DNA of 64,000 nucleotides from Glutamicibacter uratoxydans (GCF_006539925.1 NZ_BJNY01000002.1:62001-126000), one strand, 5' to 3'. Positions 17,717 to 26,434 are shown, numbered from the stretch's first letter. A program made the numbers and translations. The notes: generated by a model from the letters alone, not told the origin.

Positions 17717-18894
17717 GCAGCGCGTACCCTCGTGTCAATACCCAGTGCGCTGAGCATGGTCCCGAACTTTGCAGCGGTTTCCTCATGTTCATCGAAGGAA
17801 TCTGAATCGGCAACGATTCCAGCGCCCGCGTGAAGTACCGCGCTGGCACCGTTGAGTATTGCGCTGCGCAGCAACAACGCCCACTCGCCTTCGCCGTCCT
17901 GGTTCATCCAGCCGACAAGCCCTCCGTAGAAGCCGCGTGGGGCGGGCTCCAATTCTTCGATCAGGTTCCGTGCCTCTGCGGTGGGTGAGCCGCAGATGGC
18001 AGGCGTTGGATGGATTGCCAACGCCGCGTCAAGCGAGCCGAGCCCTTTATACAGGTCGGCCCGAATCATGGTTCCCAGGTGCCACATGCGGCCGGTGGCC
18101 AGCAGGTCCGGGCGCGCGGGAACGCGCAAATTGGTGGCCACGCTGCGCAGTGTCTGGGCAATGTGGTTAACCACAAAGTCGTGCTCCGACAGGTTCTTCG
18201 GCGACCGGGCCAGGGTTGCGGCAGTTTCTTGATCTTCGCTGATTTCTGCCATGCGCGGAGCGGAGCCAGCCAATGGGTGGCTGGTGAGCTGTCCGTGTCG
18301 AACTCCTGCAATGAGTTCTGGACTGTTGCCAACGATGCTTCCGCCATTATCCGGAAGTCCGATCTCAAAGCTGTGTCCTGCCGGATTTTGGTCGTAGAGC
18401 CTTCTCCAGATCGCTTCCGGATTCCAGTTTCCGTCGGCGAGTACTTCAAGCGTCCTAGAAAGAACTACCTTGCTGACGGTTCCTGTCCTAATCTCGTCAA
18501 TCGCCGCGCCGACGGCGCAGATGAAATCCGGGTTGTACTCTCCAAGAACCTGTGTGACCGCTGGGGGCTCAGAGTCCGCTCTGGCCACGTCGCGCATTGA
18601 TAATTCGTCAAAGGATTCTGGGACGAATAGGAATGGTGCCTGGGAGCTGTCAAAGGGGATGACGCCTGCAAGAATGCTTCCGGAGGACTGCTCGGCAAGC
18701 AGCTGTCGTGCTGCTGCTCCCAGGCCTAGGCGTTTGACCCGCTGGACATCGAGGGTTGCCTTCCGGCCGTGGCCGATAATGGCACGGCCATAGGATGCGA
18801 AGCGAAACGAAGCCCCACCGCTCGGGGAAAGTCCCTGAGCTGTTGATTCGCGGGTATTTGGTTCGTGCTGGCTCGACAAGAGCTGAGCGTTCAT
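17713..18894 (-). CDS. dhbC: Isochorismate synthase
   Basis: A 393-residue chorismate-binding enzyme that converts chorismate to isochorismate, the first step toward 2,3-DHB. Family motifs are clear: SKVVLSRTLE near 140, GNSPELIAGVRHG near 190, HPLAGSAPR, the catalytic HPTPAICGSP near 295, and FYGGLVGW with GEWALLLRSA near 325-345. Length matches EntC/DhbC. The ATG lies 50 bases after the DHB dehydrogenase gene, and the stop overlaps the ligase start. A menaquinone-pathway MenF is the alternative, which the operon context makes unlikely. Confidence 0.95.
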   Translation of the reverse strand: MNAQLLSSQHEPNTRESTAQGLSPSGGASFRFASYGRAIIGHGRKATLDVQRVKRLGLGAAARQLLAEQSSGSILAGVIPFDSSQAPFLFVPESFDELSMRDVARADSEPPAVTQVLGEYNPDFICAVGAAIDEIRTGTVSKVVLSRTLEVLADGNWNPEAIWRRLYDQNPAGHSFEIGLPDNGGSIVGNSPELIAGVRHGQLTSHPLAGSAPRMAEISEDQETAATLARSPKNLSEHDFVVNHIAQTLRSVATNLRVPARPDLLATGRMWHLGTMIRADLYKGLGSLDAALAIHPTPAICGSPTAEARNLIEELEPAPRGFYGGLVGWMNQDGEGEWALLLRSAILNGASAVLHAGAGIVADSDSFDEHEETAAKFGTMLSALGIDTRVRAA

Positions 18895-18944
18895 GAGCTT
18901 GGGTCCTCAAAATCGAGAAGTTTGGTTGTAGATCTGCGTCGAGA

Positions 18945-19703
18945 TCAGGGAAGGGTTGCCCCACCGTCGACAACTAGTTCGGCGCCAGTGAGGTGTTTGG
19001 CTCGCGGCGACAAGAGGAATTCGACAGAATCCGCGATGTCTTCCGGATCTGCGATTCTTCCCAGCAGGATCGGGTGCCTGAAGTTCGCTGGATCGCCGAG
19101 GACCGATTGCTTGGCAGTATCTTCACTGCCATTGAGCGCACGCAACATCTCGGTTCTTGTTGACCCAGGACTGACGATGTTTGCCCTGATACCGTGCTTT
19201 GCAAGTTCAATGCTGAAACACCGGGTTGTCATGGTAGCCGCCGACTTTGACGCGCAATATCCTCCAAGGTTGTACCGCGGAGTTGTTCCGGCATTTGAAC
19301 TGATGGTGACAATGCCGCGCGAATTTCCTGCTTCGTGTTCTTGCTGCCTGACCATGAGCCTCGCGACCAATTGCGTGGTCCGAAATACTGAGCGGGTGTT
19401 CACCGCATGCATCGCATCCCAGTCGTCAACAGACAAGTCAAGCAATTGCCCGCTGCGTAGAATTCCAGCTACATTCACCAATCCATGCAGGATGTGTCCT
19501 TGCGCGATGCGGGAGTTAATTGCATCGCCCAGTTGAGCTAAACCGTCGTCAGCGGAAATGTCTGCTTGAAGATCCACGGTTCCCACTCGATCGGTGCCAA
19601 GGACGAAGTAGCCAGCTTGCTCCAGCCTCGCGGCTACCGAAGCGCCGATACCACCGGCGGCTCCCGTCACGACAACCAACCGGGGTTCAGTTCGATGCTT
19701 CAC
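18945..19703 (-). CDS. dhbA: 2,3-dihydro-2,3-dihydroxybenzoate dehydrogenase
   Basis: A 252-residue short-chain dehydrogenase of the EntA type. It oxidises 2,3-dihydro-2,3-DHB to 2,3-DHB with NAD. The nucleotide-binding motif TGAAGGIGASVA is near residue 14. A serine (VTISSNAG) and the catalytic YCASK pair lie near 145-160. The start is a GTG that overlaps the TGA of the isochorismatase, so the two are translationally coupled. General SDR enzymes look similar; the exact EntA role rests on its place between isochorismatase and isochorismate synthase. Confidence 0.93.
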   Translation of the reverse strand: MKHRTEPRLVVVTGAAGGIGASVAARLEQAGYFVLGTDRVGTVDLQADISADDGLAQLGDAINSRIAQGHILHGLVNVAGILRSGQLLDLSVDDWDAMHAVNTRSVFRTTQLVARLMVRQQEHEAGNSRGIVTISSNAGTTPRYNLGGYCASKSAATMTTRCFSIELAKHGIRANIVSPGSTRTEMLRALNGSEDTAKQSVLGDPANFRHPILLGRIADPEDIADSVEFLLSPRAKHLTGAELVVDGGATLP

Positions 19704-20356
19704 AGCGCCGTTGCCATCGATTCCTGGAGCTGATCGACGATTGACCGGGTGCTTGCCACCGAAGCGCAGCGGCCATAACCGTAGTTAATTGCCATCAGGT
19801 GTTCGTCGAGGGAAAAATCGGCCTGCGCATCAGCAACGAAGAATGGCTGGACATCGCGCATAAACGCATCCAGCGCGGTCGTCAGGCAGCCGATATGCGA
19901 GTAAACGCCCGTAATCATCAATTGGTCACGCCCGGCTTCGTGCATCCACTCTTGCAGTTTTGTTTTGGCGAATGCGCTGTAGCGCCATTTCGTGAGCACA
20001 GTATCCGATTCGCGGGGCGACAGGTCCGCTGTGATTTCTTCCCTGCCGTCATCGGTCAGCCCGCCTCCCCAAAAATCTGTGAGAAGTGCCCGGTCCGACG
20101 GGCGCTGGTTGGGAGGCTGCGCCGTGTAGACCACTGGGATTCCTGCCTCGTCGGCGGCATCTCTGAGCGTGCGGATGTTCTCAATCGCCAGGCAGATCTG
20201 CGACTGCGGGTCTGCCTGGTCGAAGGCATCGATAAAGTAGCGCTGCATGTCGTGGATCAGCAACACCGCACGAGAGGCATCAGCCTTCCAGTTCACACGA
20301 GGTACAGGCAAGTCTTCGGCCGGCAGTCGGTAGGAGGATATGAGGGGCAGTCCCAT
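19700..20356 (-). CDS. dhbB: Isochorismatase, single-domain
   Basis: This enzyme hydrolyses the enol-pyruvyl ether of isochorismate to give 2,3-dihydro-2,3-DHB and pyruvate. I place the start at the ATG at 20356 ([12 protein letters not shown], 218 residues), which has AAAGG eight bases upstream; a longer reading to 20416 would run through the iron box. Family motifs are [10 protein letters not shown] with the catalytic Asp, KWRYSAF, and [19 protein letters not shown]. EntB and DhbB are about 285-310 residues because they carry a C-terminal aryl carrier domain. That domain is absent here and appears as a separate gene later in the operon. It is the first gene of the siderophore operon. Confidence 0.94.
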   Translation of the reverse strand: MGLPLISSYRLPAEDLPVPRVNWKADASRAVLLIHDMQRYFIDAFDQADPQSQICLAIENIRTLRDAADEAGIPVVYTAQPPNQRPSDRALLTDFWGGGLTDDGREEITADLSPRESDTVLTKWRYSAFAKTKLQEWMHEAGRDQLMITGVYSHIGCLTTALDAFMRDVQPFFVADAQADFSLDEHLMAINYGYGRCASVASTRSIVDQLQESMATAL

Positions 20357-20415
20357 GGCGTTACCTTTCAAAAGTCTGCTTCTGTGATCGCTGCGAACGA
20401 TCACGAAAAGACACA

Positions 20416-20434
20416 TTACATGAGGCTTACCTAA
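20416..20434 (-). promoter_or_regulatory. DtxR/IdeR/DmdR1-type iron box
   Basis: On the plus strand the 19 bases read TTACATGAGGCTTACCTAA. They match 15 of 19 positions of the actinobacterial iron-box consensus TTAGGTTAGGCTAACCTAA, with the CCTAA half perfect. The box ends 60 bases before the isochorismatase start, in the AT-rich promoter region of the siderophore operon. An Fe(II)-loaded DtxR-family repressor would be expected to shut the operon off in iron-replete cells. Confidence 0.85.
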
Positions 20435-20900
20435 TTAAGAAATGGTTGTCTGACTTAAAATTCTTAGCTGATCCGAAGTTCGCCCGCGCCAATATTCCTT
20501 GAGTTACTGCTATGAAATCGTTGCGTCTTGGCATTTTTTCATCAATCTACTTGCATTCGGCAGGTGTCGCGTCTCACGAAGATCTATAACGTTAATCTTT
20601 ACTTACTTATTTGAAGGTCAACATGTGGTGCGTCATTGGGTGTAATACTTGCCGCAAGCACAAATATGCCTCCAAGACCTCAGCGAAGTTTTGCCCGCGA
20701 GGCTGTCCGATAGATCCGTCGGTTGTTGACCGGGAGGCTGCCAGCAGGCCGTCTTTCGGGGTGGAATGCCTCCTGATTTCGACCCCTTCCCAACTGGTAC
20801 AACTCTCCTGCACAAAGCCAAAAAGGAGTTTGCTGGTCTGCAACCAAGTTTCTGGTGGAGACAAAAATCGACGCCGAAGTTGTTTGCCGAAGACTGATTT
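20435..20900. other. AT-rich stretch without a convincing gene
   Basis: About 465 bases lie between the siderophore promoter and the DUF2695 gene. The part up to about 20610 is clearly richer in A/T than its surroundings and probably holds the upstream promoter region. Short reading frames exist on both strands around 20607-20904. None has a good ribosome site or a recognisable protein family, and their codon use is unlike that of neighbouring genes. I see no RNA gene or repeat here. Confidence 0.5.
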
Positions 20901-21257
20901 CTAGGCACTGCGGGAACGGAACCGTCCACCTCCCCATTGCACGCCGCGGCGCATCGCCCACTGCTCGCAGGGCTGAATGCTCCCGCGGCGCGTTCCTTTA
21001 CACACCATTTCCTTCTCATGGTCCACGGCGAGCGCGGCTTCCCTGGTGATGGGGCGAAAGGCGTTGAGCAGCACCTCGCAATCGCAGTAGCCTCCGAGCA
21101 GAACGATCTTCTTTTCCAGCGCCGTGGCACGCGGCGCGCTGAGGTCGCGATAGTTTTTCAAGGCCCGCAGATCTCCATAGCAGGGGTGGTCCACCCCTAC
21201 CCGGTAGAGATAACAGGGCAGGCATTCGTGGTCCACAGGATCCGGCAGTTGTTGCAT
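20901..21257 (-). CDS. DUF2695 family protein
   Basis: A 118-residue protein that resembles the small actinobacterial DUF2695 family: an early cysteine pair (ECLPCYLYR), a central RDLSAPRATALEKKIVLLGGYCDCEVLLNAF block, and RRGSIQPCEQW near the end. No function is established that I know of. The ATG has AGGAG upstream, which fixes the start. About 20 low-complexity Arg/Gly-rich residues follow the family's usual end, suggesting that the stop has drifted. It is divergent from the peptidase-operon regulator and shares its promoter region. Confidence 0.7.
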   Translation of the reverse strand: MQQLPDPVDHECLPCYLYRVGVDHPCYGDLRALKNYRDLSAPRATALEKKIVLLGGYCDCEVLLNAFRPITREAALAVDHEKEMVCKGTRRGSIQPCEQWAMRRGVQWGGGRFRSRSA

Positions 21258-21382
21258 GTTTCTTCTCCTCTTTCTGCCATCTGTGCTTCAGCCAGGATCT
21301 TTCCCGGTTGCCTTCAAGTCTTGGCCCGTACCGCACACGGCGGCCGATGCAGGCATCCAATTGTGGAGAACCTGCCCGTCGC

Positions 21383-21406
21383 TTTTACGACAGCGTTGTC
21401 ATAAAA
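21383..21406. promoter_or_regulatory. 24-bp palindrome upstream of the LuxR-type regulator (candidate operator)
   Basis: Left arm TTTTACGACAGC and right arm GTTGTCATAAAA are complementary at 10 of 12 positions. The site lies in the divergent region between the DUF2695 gene and the regulator gene. The same left arm recurs at 22299-22310, just before the peptidase operon. An operator bound by the neighbouring LuxR-type protein is the simplest reading; this is inference from repetition and symmetry. Confidence 0.55.
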
Positions 21407-21493
21407 CGGCCGAATCACTGCCCCTGCAGGCCTAAATTTCTGTGCCATGATTCAAGTACCATCACCCACAGATTTCAGAGGTACCAGCGATTT

Positions 21494-22261
21494 ATGGACG
21501 CCGATTCCCTGCAACTCATTGCCCAGCAGCTTGCCTCGCTGGCTGATGACCTGCGCCAAAACCACGACTCCAGTTCCGGCGCGGTCAAGCAGGTCGATGG
21601 CCTGTCGATGAGGCTGATCTATACCCGCAGCGATCTGATCGACACCTTCAATGCCATGCAGGACAAGGCGGTCCACTCGATCGACGCATTGGACTGCGGA
21701 GAGCGCCCGCCCCAGGCTGAAACCCAAGCCAAGTCCCAGCCGGGTGCCCTCAAGCGCGGGGTGCGTTTCCGCGTGGTCTACGATCCGGTGGTGTTCGAGC
21801 GCGAAGACCTCACCCGGGCCATGCTTGAATCGGTGCGCCAGGGCGAGAATGCCAGGGTCTCGACGAACTTCACGAACCGGCTGCTGATCCGAGACCGCGA
21901 AGAGTTCATCGTCCACACTTCTACATCCTCTCCTTCCGACTATCTTGCCGTGCAGTTCACCTCGCCGGTGCTGGCCGAGTTCATCAACAACGCCTTCGCC
22001 AAGGTCTGGGACAACGCCCTGCAGGTAAGCAACCGAAAATTTGAAACCGGCACCATCCTTGAAGACGACGAAATCCAGATCCTTCGGCTGCTGGCCGCCG
22101 GGCAAAAGGACGAGTCAGTGGCTCGCGCCCTGGGTGTCAGCGTGCGCACAGTGCAGCGCAAGATCCAAAACCTGCAGCGCAATTTCGGCGCCGCAAGCCG
22201 CTTCCAGCTCGGCGCCATCAGCGCTCGCCACCTGTTTGTCGACAGGCCCGAAAGCAGCTAG
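21494..22261 (+). CDS. LuxR-type HTH transcriptional regulator of the peptidase operon
   Basis: A 255-residue regulator. The C terminus (about 190-250) is a LuxR/FixJ-like helix-turn-helix: EIQILRLLAAGQKDESVARAL followed by GVSVRTVQRKIQNLQ. The N-terminal part has the IYTRSDLIDTFN / RVVYDPVVFE / EFIVHTS pattern seen in TrmB-like regulators with a phospholipase-D-like sensor fold, so an effector may bind there. I start at the ATG at 21494 because the upstream in-frame residues are not protein-like and AGAGG lies 12 bases before it. It sits 152 bases ahead of three proline-peptidase genes on the same strand. Control by peptides or proline is plausible but not shown. Confidence 0.8.
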   Translation: MDADSLQLIAQQLASLADDLRQNHDSSSGAVKQVDGLSMRLIYTRSDLIDTFNAMQDKAVHSIDALDCGERPPQAETQAKSQPGALKRGVRFRVVYDPVVFEREDLTRAMLESVRQGENARVSTNFTNRLLIRDREEFIVHTSTSSPSDYLAVQFTSPVLAEFINNAFAKVWDNALQVSNRKFETGTILEDDEIQILRLLAAGQKDESVARALGVSVRTVQRKIQNLQRNFGAASRFQLGAISARHLFVDRPESS

Positions 22262-22282
22262 CGCTGGCGAGCCGACAGGGCA

Positions 22283-22310
22283 GTTAACGACGTGTCGGTT
22301 TTACGACAGC
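22283..22310. promoter_or_regulatory. Repeated TTTTACGACAGC element before the peptidase operon
   Basis: The 12 bases at 22299-22310 are identical to the left arm of the palindrome at 21383-21406. A second, weaker inverted pair (TTAACGAC then GTCGGTTT) precedes and overlaps it. The site is about 100 bases before the aminopeptidase start, where an activator site could lie. Shared elements suggest that the adjacent LuxR-type protein controls both itself and this operon. Confidence 0.5.
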
Positions 22311-22413
22311 ACTTTTACACACCTAACGGTCTTTGAACGTGAAAAGCTAAAAGTGCTGGTTTCCACCGGAACCAGCACCCAGCAAAGTTACGTGTCAAAG
22401 GAGCACCACGAAC

Positions 22414-23865
22414 ATGAGTGCAGAACTGCCCAAGTCCATGCCGGCGCCGTCCAACGGGGAGAACGCGATTCCGCGGCTGGCCTCCAGCCAACCCTTCGTC
22501 GACTTCATGGCCACCGGCTGGGCCACGCCAGATCTGCCGGCTCCGGTAGCACCCGACGCGGCGGCGGCCGCCGCCGCCCACCGCGAAAAGCTTTCGGAGG
22601 CCTTCCCCGGCCAGGGCATCTTGGTCTTTGCAGGCTCCGCACCGGTGCGCTCCAATGACTGCTACTACGAGTTCCGTGCGCACTCAGACTTCGTCTACCT
22701 GATCAACGCACAGATCGAGGATGCAGTGTTGGTGGGCCATCCAACCGGCCACGGCCACGATTTTGAGCTGTTCCTGCCGGTGCCATTCACCCCTGGCACC
22801 GCTGACTTCTTCTCCAATGCCATCCATGGTGAACTGTGGGTGGGCCCAAGCCACAACACCGCTCAGTGGAGCGCTGCCCTGGGCATTCCCGTTCGTTCTA
22901 TCACCGAGCTGGAAACTGCTGTGCGCGCAGGCACCTTCGCCGCTGCAGGCTCCGCCAAGGCCTCCGAGCTGGCCACGCTGAATGCGCAGGATTCACCGGT
23001 GCTGCGCCGCGTACTCTCGCAGCTGCGCATGGTCAAGGACGCCTGGGAGATCGGCCAGCTGCGCGCCTCGGTGGACCACACAGTGGAGGGCTTCCGCCAG
23101 GTGCTGGCGGCCATCCCGCAGTCAATCGCCGAAGGCGGCGAGCGCTGGCTGCAGGGCACCTTCGACCGTGTGGCCCGCACCTACGGCAATGGCCCGGGCT
23201 ATGCGACGATCATCGGCGCCGGCATCCACGCGCCGACCCTGCACTGGACCCGCTGCGATGGACCGGTGAGCGAAGACCAGCTGCTGCTGCTGGACATGGG
23301 CGTGGAGGAACGCTCCTGCTACACCGCGGATGTCACCCGCACCTTCCCGGTAGCCGGCTCCTTCTCCGAGCCCCAGCGCCTGGTGCACGACCTGGTGGAG
23401 AAGTCGCACCGCGCAGGCCTTGCCACGCTGGCCCCGGGCAATTCCTTCAGCGACTTCCACTTCGCCTGCATGGAGGTCATCGCCCAGGGCCTAAGCGACT
23501 GGGACCTGCTGCCGGTCTCCGTGGATGAGGCGCTCTCCCCCACCGGCCAGCAGCACCGCCGCTGGCTGGTCTGCGGCGTGGGCCACCACCTAGGCCTAGA
23601 CGTGCACGACTGCTCGCATTCCCACTACGAGGACTACCAGGGCGCGGCGCTGGAAGAGAACATGGTGCTCACCGTGGAGCCGGGCCTCTACTTCCACGCC
23701 CACGACCAGCTGGTCCCGCCGGAGCTGCGCGGCCTGGGCGTGCGCATCGAGGACGACCTGCTGATCACCGCAAACGGCTATGAGAACCTCTCCGCCGAGC
23801 TGCCGCTGGATGCGGCCGGCCTGCAGAACTGGATGAACCAGGCAATGAAAGGAGCCAACGCATGA
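22414..23865 (+). CDS. Aminopeptidase P-like Xaa-Pro peptidase (M24)
   Basis: A 483-residue M24 metallopeptidase with an N-terminal creatinase/aminopeptidase-P domain (about 1-200) and a pita-bread catalytic domain. All five metal ligands are visible: the two Asp in LLLDMGVEE and TADVTRTF, the His in VGHHLGLDVHD, and the two Glu in TVEPGLYF and RIEDDLL. The family cleaves an N-terminal residue that precedes proline, acting in the cytoplasm. AAAGGAG precedes the ATG. Its stop overlaps the next gene's ATG by four bases, starting a three-gene operon of proline-directed peptidases. The product is surely an M24 peptidase; exact specificity is inferred. Confidence 0.93.
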   Translation: MSAELPKSMPAPSNGENAIPRLASSQPFVDFMATGWATPDLPAPVAPDAAAAAAAHREKLSEAFPGQGILVFAGSAPVRSNDCYYEFRAHSDFVYLINAQIEDAVLVGHPTGHGHDFELFLPVPFTPGTADFFSNAIHGELWVGPSHNTAQWSAALGIPVRSITELETAVRAGTFAAAGSAKASELATLNAQDSPVLRRVLSQLRMVKDAWEIGQLRASVDHTVEGFRQVLAAIPQSIAEGGERWLQGTFDRVARTYGNGPGYATIIGAGIHAPTLHWTRCDGPVSEDQLLLLDMGVEERSCYTADVTRTFPVAGSFSEPQRLVHDLVEKSHRAGLATLAPGNSFSDFHFACMEVIAQGLSDWDLLPVSVDEALSPTGQQHRRWLVCGVGHHLGLDVHDCSHSHYEDYQGAALEENMVLTVEPGLYFHAHDQLVPPELRGLGVRIEDDLLITANGYENLSAELPLDAAGLQNWMNQAMKGANA

Positions 23866-25079
23866 GCACCTATACGCTGGCTAATGCGCTGGTCTTCGAC
23901 GGCCAGCAGTTCCTCGACGCTCCCACCAACATCACCGTCGCCGACGGCGTGATCACTGCAGTCGGAGACCAGTCCGAGGGCACCGTGATCGACGCCGCAG
24001 GGCGCTGCGTGCTGCCCGGGCTGATCGACGCCCACTTCCATGCCTACGCGGTGGCCCTGCAGGGGCTGGACAATGAGCTGGGCCCGCTGTCCTATTCGGC
24101 ACTGGCAGGTTCGCACCGGCTGGCCGATGCGCTGCGCCGCGGCTTCACCACCGTGCGCGACGTGGCCGGCGGAGACCTGGGCCTGGCCCGGGCCATCGAG
24201 GAGAAGCTCTTCGCCTCCCCGCGCTACTACTTCACCGGGCCTGCCTTCAGCCAGACCGGCGGCCACGGCGACCCGCGCGAGGCGCACCTTGACTCCTGCT
24301 TCACCCACGGGCACATGTGCCGGATCGTCGACGGGCCAGACGCCCTGCGCGTAGCGGTGCGCGATGCCTTCCGCACCGGGGCGCACGCCATCAAGATCAT
24401 GACCAGCGGCGGGGTCATCTCGCTGACCGACCCGCTGGAAATTCCGCAGTATTCCCCCGAGGAGATCCGCACCATCACCTCCGAGGCCGCCCGCCGTGGC
24501 TCCTATGTCTGCGCGCACGCCTACTCGGTTCCAGCCATCCGCCACTCGGTGGAAAACGGGGTGCGCAGCATCGAGCATGGCAACCTGCTCGATGCAGACA
24601 CCGCCAAGCTCATGGCCGAGCACGACGCCTTCCTGGTCCCCACCCTTGCCGCCTATGCGGCTATGGATTCGCGCGGCGAAGAACTGGGTCTGGCCGAGGT
24701 CTCCCAGCAGAAGAACAGGATCGTGCTCGAGCGCGGGCAAGAAGCCGTGCGCCATGCACTGGCTGCTGGGGTCAAGGTGGGCTTTGGCAGCGATTTGATG
24801 GGCGAGCTGGGCGACGAGCAGCTGCACGGCCTGGCCCTGCAGGCGGCCGCCTCCACCGTGGACGACGTGCTGCGTTCTGCAACCTCGGTCAATGCGCAGC
24901 TGATCGGCAATGACTCGATCGGCCAGTTGGGCGCCGGGAAGATCGCCGACCTGCTGGTGCTCGACGGGGATCCGCGCGAGGACCTTGACTATCTGGTTTC
25001 CGAAAACCAGCACCGCACCGTCATCCAGTCGGGCGCCGCGAGCGTCGACGGGCTGAACCTGCTGGCAGGGGTGAAATGA
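23862..25079 (+). CDS. Amidohydrolase, probable Xaa-Pro-type dipeptidase
   Basis: A 405-residue metal-dependent hydrolase of the amidohydrolase superfamily. The HxH pair is in DAHFHAYA near residue 60. Further ligands lie in KIMTSGG (Lys near 180), CAHAYS, EHGNLLD and the catalytic Asp of GFGSDLMG near 310. The N- and C-terminal strands form the small beta-sandwich typical of the group (AGRCVLPGLID, GKIADLLVLDGDP). Close relatives include imidazolonepropionase-like prolidases that cut C-terminal-proline dipeptides. Overlaps of four bases with both neighbours tie it to the peptidase operon, which favours a dipeptidase over another amidohydrolase role. Confidence 0.85.
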   Translation: MSTYTLANALVFDGQQFLDAPTNITVADGVITAVGDQSEGTVIDAAGRCVLPGLIDAHFHAYAVALQGLDNELGPLSYSALAGSHRLADALRRGFTTVRDVAGGDLGLARAIEEKLFASPRYYFTGPAFSQTGGHGDPREAHLDSCFTHGHMCRIVDGPDALRVAVRDAFRTGAHAIKIMTSGGVISLTDPLEIPQYSPEEIRTITSEAARRGSYVCAHAYSVPAIRHSVENGVRSIEHGNLLDADTAKLMAEHDAFLVPTLAAYAAMDSRGEELGLAEVSQQKNRIVLERGQEAVRHALAAGVKVGFGSDLMGELGDEQLHGLALQAAASTVDDVLRSATSVNAQLIGNDSIGQLGAGKIADLLVLDGDPREDLDYLVSENQHRTVIQSGAASVDGLNLLAGVK

Positions 25080-26374
25080 ACCCAACCTTGATCGCCAGCT
25101 GCACCGTGGCAGGCAGGCACTTCAAAGACTACTCGCTCCAGGTCCCGCTGAACTGGGAAGACCCCGCCGGCGAGCACATCACCGTGTTCTACCGCGAGGT
25201 GTCCGCCACCCACCGCGAGCACGAAGAACTTCCGCTGATGATCTACCTGCAGGGCGGACCCGGCGGGGCCGGTCCACGCCCCATCGGGGATTCCGGCTGG
25301 CTGTCGGTAGTGCTCGAACGCTACCGCGTGATCCTCATGGACCAGCGCGGCACCGGCGCCTCCACCCCGGTGACCAAGCAGGTCATCGACGGCTTCGACT
25401 CCGGAGAGGCGGGCGCTGCCTACCTTGAGAATTTCCGCGCAGATTCGATCATCCGCGATGCTGAAGCCATCCGCATCCACGGCTACGATTCCAAGCCATG
25501 GGTCACCCTGGGCCAAAGCTATGGCGGGTTTCTCACGCTGAGCTATCTCAGCTTCTTCCCCGAGGCGCTGGCCGGCTGCCTGATCACTGGCGGACTGCCC
25601 AGCCTGTATCCCTGCGCGGCCTCGGTATACGCGCGGACCATCAACAGGGTGCGGGCCAAGAATGAGAAGTTCTACAAGCTCTACCCGGCTGACCGGCAGC
25701 GCGTGGAAAACCTTGTCCGCACGCTGAACGAGGGCGAATACTTCCTGCCGGACGGCGACCGCTTCACCGTGCGCAGGCTGCAGTCGCTGGGCATCGACTT
25801 CGGCATGGGACCGGGCTTCGAGCGCCTGCACTGGCTGCTGGAGCTCTCGGCAGACGGTACGAACATCAGCAATGCGCTGCTGCAGGAAGTCCAGAACCGC
25901 ACCAGCTTCGCCTCCAACCCGCTGTTCGCCGTGCTGCAGGAAGACATCTACGGCGACGGGGCCAACGGGGCTGCACGCTTCGCGGCCGAGGCAGAGCTGG
26001 AGCTTCATCCGGAGTTCTCCACCGAAGCGCAGCCTCTGCTGTTCACCGGGGAGATGATGTTCCGCTGGACCTTCGAGGAAACCAAGCTGCTACGGCCTTT
26101 CCTGCCTGCGGTCAAGGAGCTGGCGGTGCGCCGCACCCACCGGAAGATCTACGACCGCGAAAAGCTGGCAGCCAACCAGGTGCCGATCGCCGCGGCCGTC
26201 TACCACGACGACATGTATGTGGATGCCGGCCTATCCCTGGATACAGCGTCCAAGGTGGGCAATCTGCATGCCTGGGTGACCAATGAGCATGAGCACGACG
26301 GGATCAACGATCCATCGGTGCTGCGCCGCCTGCTGAAGAATCTGGATGCACTCGGCGGTCCGCTGCAGCATTAA
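25076..26374 (+). CDS. Prolyl aminopeptidase-like alpha/beta hydrolase (S33)
   Basis: A 432-residue serine hydrolase. The oxyanion-hole motif LQGGPGGAGPR is near residue 60, the DQRGTGAS strand follows, and the nucleophile elbow is GQSYGG near 145. The likely acid and His are in HDDMYVD and NEHEHDG near the C terminus. The long form matches proline iminopeptidases that release N-terminal proline from peptides. It is the last gene of the peptidase operon and is followed by a strong hairpin. Together the three enzymes should strip Xaa-Pro, Pro-Xaa and short proline peptides. Confidence 0.9.
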   Translation: MNPTLIASCTVAGRHFKDYSLQVPLNWEDPAGEHITVFYREVSATHREHEELPLMIYLQGGPGGAGPRPIGDSGWLSVVLERYRVILMDQRGTGASTPVTKQVIDGFDSGEAGAAYLENFRADSIIRDAEAIRIHGYDSKPWVTLGQSYGGFLTLSYLSFFPEALAGCLITGGLPSLYPCAASVYARTINRVRAKNEKFYKLYPADRQRVENLVRTLNEGEYFLPDGDRFTVRRLQSLGIDFGMGPGFERLHWLLELSADGTNISNALLQEVQNRTSFASNPLFAVLQEDIYGDGANGAARFAAEAELELHPEFSTEAQPLLFTGEMMFRWTFEETKLLRPFLPAVKELAVRRTHRKIYDREKLAANQVPIAAAVYHDDMYVDAGLSLDTASKVGNLHAWVTNEHEHDGINDPSVLRRLLKNLDALGGPLQH

Positions 26375-26400
26375 ATTTTGATCCTTATTACCCAGATAAT

Positions 26401-26434
26401 CGGAGGCTCGAGCAACATGGTCGAGCCTCCGTTT
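26401..26434 (+). terminator. Hairpin after the peptidase operon
   Basis: A perfect 11-bp stem (CGGAGGCTCGA and TCGAGCCTCCG) with a 9-base loop is followed by GTTTG. It lies 26 bases after the prolyl aminopeptidase stop. The T-run is short, so termination may be partial. Confidence 0.75.

Noticed and set aside
20611-20904. A 97-residue plus-strand reading frame with several cysteines
   Set aside because: No ribosome site, no recognisable family, and codon use unlike neighbouring genes. It also overlaps the DUF2695 3' end on the other strand.
21308-21493. A 62-residue upstream extension of the LuxR-type regulator
   Set aside because: The residues are not protein-like, the stretch covers the palindrome and promoter, and the ATG at 21494 starts the conserved region.
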